From assembly GCA_026395035.1 (NCBI GenBank), contig JAPLZN010000017.1, forward strand, positions 1-7,694: DNA of 7,694 bases, written 5' to 3'. Numbering within the stretch: the stretch's first letter is position 1; the number at the start of each line of letters is the position of its first letter. The translations under genes were made by a program, and so were the position numbers. Below are positions 6,185 to 7,694 of this stretch, piece after piece. The DNA comes from Candidatus Vogelbacteria bacterium. GTDB taxonomy: Bacteria; Patescibacteriota; Minisyncoccia; Phycocordibacterales; XYD1-FULL-46-19. The notes below the pieces were generated by a model. That model was not told the origin of the DNA. It saw only the letters and a program-made list of their open reading frames with translations, and did not search any database.

Positions 6185-6240
6185 AACAAAGAAAAATGCC
6201 CCTCAGGGCTCTTTCCGGTCAGGCTATTGTAACACGGTTT
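6185..6240 (-). promoter_or_regulatory. Putative extended -10 promoter and leader hairpin for the ABC-F gene
   Basis: On the minus strand 6234-6226 reads TGTTACAAT, an extended -10 with one mismatch and the same GTGTTAyAATA core as the DedA promoter. Between the predicted start (about 6219) and the ATG lies GCCC-TGAG-GGGC (6209-6198) followed by ATTTTTCTTT. This may be the terminator of the upstream Nudix gene, or a leader attenuator of the ABC-F gene. The stem is only 4 bp, so both readings are weak. Confidence 0.35.
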
Positions 6241-6732
6241 TTATGAAATGGGTAGGGAATGGACCGTTTCGTGATAGACAGTCTCCCCCGTATCGATCAC
6301 ATCCAAACAACTTAACACCCGTTCATTTAACCCGGCGATCAACAGCCTAGCCAACTCGTCCTTATCGGCGAAACGATATTCTCCCAATTCCTCTTCTTGC
6401 AACTTAATTTGCGCGATACTTTCCCCATTTAAAACTCCACCATAAAAGATAAAGTGAAGGGCTTCAGTTTTATAACCATTAACCGGGACATAACCAACGC
6501 AAATCAATCTTGGATCTTTGATCGACAACCCTATTTCTTCTTTTGTTTCTCTGATCGCCCCCGCTATCGGCGATTCATTAGCGTCAACTACACCGCCCGG
6601 AATGGTCCACCCCTCCTTATAGGTCGGGGCAACGATCAAAACCTTTTTCTCCTCGTTTAAAAACAATACTCCGGCCCCGATCCTTTTTTTAGGAAGTCCT
6701 CTGTAGTATTCCTCTGGTGTTAACCAAGCCAT
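6241..6732 (-). CDS. Nudix hydrolase
   Basis: A 163-residue protein with one Nudix domain. The Nudix box is intact: G47-x5-E53-x7-R61-E62-x2-E65-E66-x-G68-L69, within GGVVDANESPIAGAIRETKEEIGL split here as GGVVDANESP and IAGAIRETKEEIGL. This helix-loop-helix binds the metal that cleaves a nucleoside diphosphate linked to another group. Before it, RIGAGVLFLNEEKKVLIV and TYKEGWTIPGG are the usual first strands. Substrate cannot be predicted; the family includes ADP-ribose, dNTP and sugar-nucleotide hydrolases. The MAWLTPEEYYRGLPKKR start fits related short Nudix proteins and supports ATG 6732. No Shine-Dalgarno site. It precedes the ABC-F gene by 56 bases on the same strand and diverges from the small acidic frame. 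Confidence 0.93.
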   Translation of the reverse strand: MAWLTPEEYYRGLPKKRIGAGVLFLNEEKKVLIVAPTYKEGWTIPGGVVDANESPIAGAIRETKEEIGLSIKDPRLICVGYVPVNGYKTEALHFIFYGGVLNGESIAQIKLQEEELGEYRFADKDELARLLIAGLNERVLSCLDVIDTGETVYHETVHSLPIS

Positions 6733-6738
6733 GGCTCA

Positions 6739-6767
6739 ATAATACTCTACCCTTAGAATAACCCCAA
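6739..6767 (-). promoter_or_regulatory. Putative promoter of the Nudix gene (near-leaderless)
   Basis: On the minus strand TATTAT (6744-6739) lies 17 bases after TTGGGG (6767-6762). The -10 matches 5 of 6 consensus positions, the -35 only 3 of 6. The -10 ends 6 bases before the ATG, so the transcript would start at or beside the start codon, in line with the absent ribosome site. Confidence 0.35.
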
Positions 6768-6857
6768 ATTTACTAGCTATTTATCTGTATATAGGTTACA
6801 GTTACCCGACTAAACGGGTCGTTATTTATTATGTTACTGAACCTGAATAATATCACT

Positions 6858-6989
6858 ATGTCTGACGAAACAACTTTGCCAGTGGATGAGACCACCGAAG
6901 AAACCGCCACCCCGGCCGTTGCCGAAGAAGTAGAGGCCGAAGAAGAGGAAGAGGCCGCCACCCCGGCAGAAGAGACCTCTGCTGAATAA
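6858..6989 (+). CDS. Small, extremely acidic hypothetical protein (43 residues)
   Basis: ATG at 6858 opens a 43-residue frame ending in TAA at 6987-6989. It has 15 Glu and 2 Asp and no Lys, Arg, His, Cys or aromatic residue; nearly all the rest are Ala, Thr, Pro, Val and Ser. A loose repeat is visible (TATPAVAEE, AATPAEE). No signal peptide or membrane segment; likely disordered. I do not recognise a family. Support for it being real: a perfect intrinsic terminator starts in its stop codon, and codons in the Glu/Ala run vary (GAA/GAG, GCC/GCA/GCT) rather than being a simple tandem repeat. Against: no ribosome site, no clear promoter, short. The opposite-strand frame across the same bases is Ser/Ala/Val-rich and would begin inside the terminator, so it is the less likely one. 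It is the only plus-strand gene here. Confidence 0.55.
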   Translation: MSDETTLPVDETTEETATPAVAEEVEAEEEEEAATPAEETSAE

Positions 6990-7028
6990 TCACTAAAAAA
7001 CACCCACCTGGGTGTTTTTTAGTGATTA
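6987..7028. terminator. Strong bidirectional intrinsic terminator
   Basis: A perfect 20-bp inverted repeat (6987-7006 / 7009-7028) with a 2-base gap. The core CACCCA-CC-TGGGTG is flanked by A6 and T6, so it works as a GC stem plus T-run on both strands. It begins in the stop codon of the acidic frame and also faces the transcript of the helicase arriving from the right, so it probably serves the two convergent units. Confidence 0.9.
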
Positions 7029-7054
7029 CAGTTAGCAAGACAAAGGTAGTGCCG

Positions 7055-7174
7055 AAGGTTCGGTTTTTGGATGCAGTTCAGGGCGCGAGTGAGGAGCAAA
7101 GCGAGATGTACAAGCCGGTACATTGAGCGAGCACCGGATCGAGTAACGCAGAAATGCGCCAAAAACCGAACCTT
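7055..7174. repeat. 120-base structured palindromic element abutting the helicase stop
   Basis: The outer arms AAGGTTCGGTTTTTGG (7055-7070) and its exact complement (7159-7174) pair over 16 of 16 bases. An inner pair GCAGTTC/GAAATGC continues the stem with one mismatch. The core is a hairpin ATGTAC-AAGCCG-GTACAT (7106-7123). The right arm overlaps the TAA stop of the helicase gene (7175-7173). Internal blocks match those of the element at 4480-4684. From memory, GTAC-centred palindromes with GCGCGAG-type flanks recur in many environmental bacterial genomes; I know of no defined function. The frames crossing it are repeat artefacts. Confidence 0.75.
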
Positions 7175-7694
7175 ACTCTATAAACGTAAGTGCAACACCA
7201 GACTGGCCGGCGCGGCCCGTGCGACCAATGCGGTGCACATAATCTTCGTAGGTATCGGGCACATCAAAGTTGATGACATGCGACACGCACGGAATATCCA
7301 AACCGCGGGCGGCCACATCCGTCGCCACCAACACGGTTACCTGATTACCCTTGAATGATTGCAGGGCCTTTTGTCGTTTGTTCTGATTTTTATTACCGTG
7401 AATTGATTCCGACTTGAATCCCCGAATAACGAGTTCCTTGGACAGCTTCTCCACCCCGTGTTTCGTCCGGCCAAAAATGAGCACCTTGCTGAATTCCGGC
7501 TGGGACAGTAAGTCATGAAGAGCATCCACCTTGTCTTGTCCACGTCCAAGCCGAATAACATCCTGGTCCACATTCTGCGCCGTCTCGCCAGTTTTAACCG
7601 AAATTCTGATCGGATCGCGCAAGAATTCGCGGATCAGGCCATCGATCTCACGATTAACCGTCGCCGAGAAAAACAGCGTCTGCCGGTCTTTCGG
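7173..7694 (-). CDS. DEAD-box RNA helicase, C-terminal part (cut by the right edge)
   Basis: 173 codons are visible; the frame is open to the window edge, so the start and the DEAD motif itself are outside. The visible part begins with PKDRQTLFFSAT, which holds motif III (SAT, fragment residues 10-12). The second RecA-like domain follows: KVLIFGRTKHGVEKL (motif IV region), VLVATDVAARGLDIP (motif V) and HRIGRTGRAG (motif VI). An internal TTG at 7622 is not the start, because family sequence continues upstream of it. This is most like RhlE/CshA-type ATP-dependent helicases that remodel RNA in ribosome assembly or decay. The protein ends at GVALTFIE, only a few residues after motif VI; relatives usually continue for a final helix and often a basic tail. 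Its stop codon lies in the palindromic element, so the end may have been shortened by insertion. Confidence 0.93.
   Translation of the reverse strand, partial: PKDRQTLFFSATVNREIDGLIREFLRDPIRISVKTGETAQNVDQDVIRLGRGQDKVDALHDLLSQPEFSKVLIFGRTKHGVEKLSKELVIRGFKSESIHGNKNQNKRQKALQSFKGNQVTVLVATDVAARGLDIPCVSHVINFDVPDTYEDYVHRIGRTGRAGQSGVALTFIE

Noticed and set aside
6773..7003. Ser/Ala/Val-rich minus-strand frame opposite the acidic protein
   Set aside because: It is the antisense of the Glu/Ala/Thr codons and would start inside the terminator stem; the plus-strand frame fits the terminator better.
4480..7174. Palindromic elements as integron attC sites
   Set aside because: The arm ends lack the GTTRRRY / RYYYAAC core sites and no integrase or cassette pattern is seen.
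1..7694. CRISPR array, tRNA or rRNA genes
   Set aside because: I looked for spaced direct repeats, T-arm GGTTCGAAT-type motifs and rRNA signatures on both strands and saw none.

Overview
The window looks like a piece of a small, compact bacterial genome, most plausibly Candidatus Patescibacteria (CPR) or a similarly reduced lineage. I infer this from the protein families, the tight gene spacing and the lack of clear Shine-Dalgarno sites at any of the visible starts. No rRNA or marker gene is present to confirm it. Every recognisable gene except one 43-codon reading frame lies on the minus strand. There is no CRISPR array, tRNA, rRNA, transposase or integrase that I can support.

Reading the minus strand from right to left: (1) 7694-7173 is the C-terminal half of a DEAD-box RNA helicase, cut by the window edge and ending abruptly after motif VI, with its stop codon inside a long palindromic element (7055-7174). 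(2) A very strong bidirectional terminator (6987-7028) separates it from a tiny, extremely acidic plus-strand protein (6858-6989). (3) A Nudix hydrolase (6732-6241) and an ABC-F ATPase (6184-4736) follow. (4) A repeat-rich, gene-free island (4266-4735) holds a GGATCCC...GGGAT palindrome, a 205-base element with 28-base inverted arms and several small hairpins. (5) An S51-type peptidase (4265-3642) and an HI0933/YhiN-type FAD protein (3631-2354) form a tight pair. (6) A three-gene cluster reads out of the left edge: a DedA membrane protein (2269-1670), a tandem double-domain family-2 glycosyltransferase (1665-229) and the N-terminus of a probable PAP2-related membrane phosphatase (227-1).

The cluster in (6) has gaps of 4 and 1 bases and is preceded by a good extended -10 promoter. 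DedA proteins include polyprenyl-phosphate flippases, GT2 enzymes often use polyprenyl-phosphate sugars, and PAP2-type proteins dephosphorylate lipid phosphates. Together they suggest a unit for lipid-carrier-linked glycan synthesis and carrier recycling. This is inference from families and context.

The least explained part of the window is the pair of large palindromic elements at 4480-4684 and 7055-7174. Their long arms are nearly perfect inverted repeats but differ in sequence between the two copies. Their interiors share the same ordered blocks: an AGG/CGCG/AG block, a GAGATG-hairpin-CAT core and a CGAGCRCMGG block. Each lies just downstream of a minus-strand gene. They look like two members of one structured repeat or RNA family, and they are the best candidate here for something undescribed.
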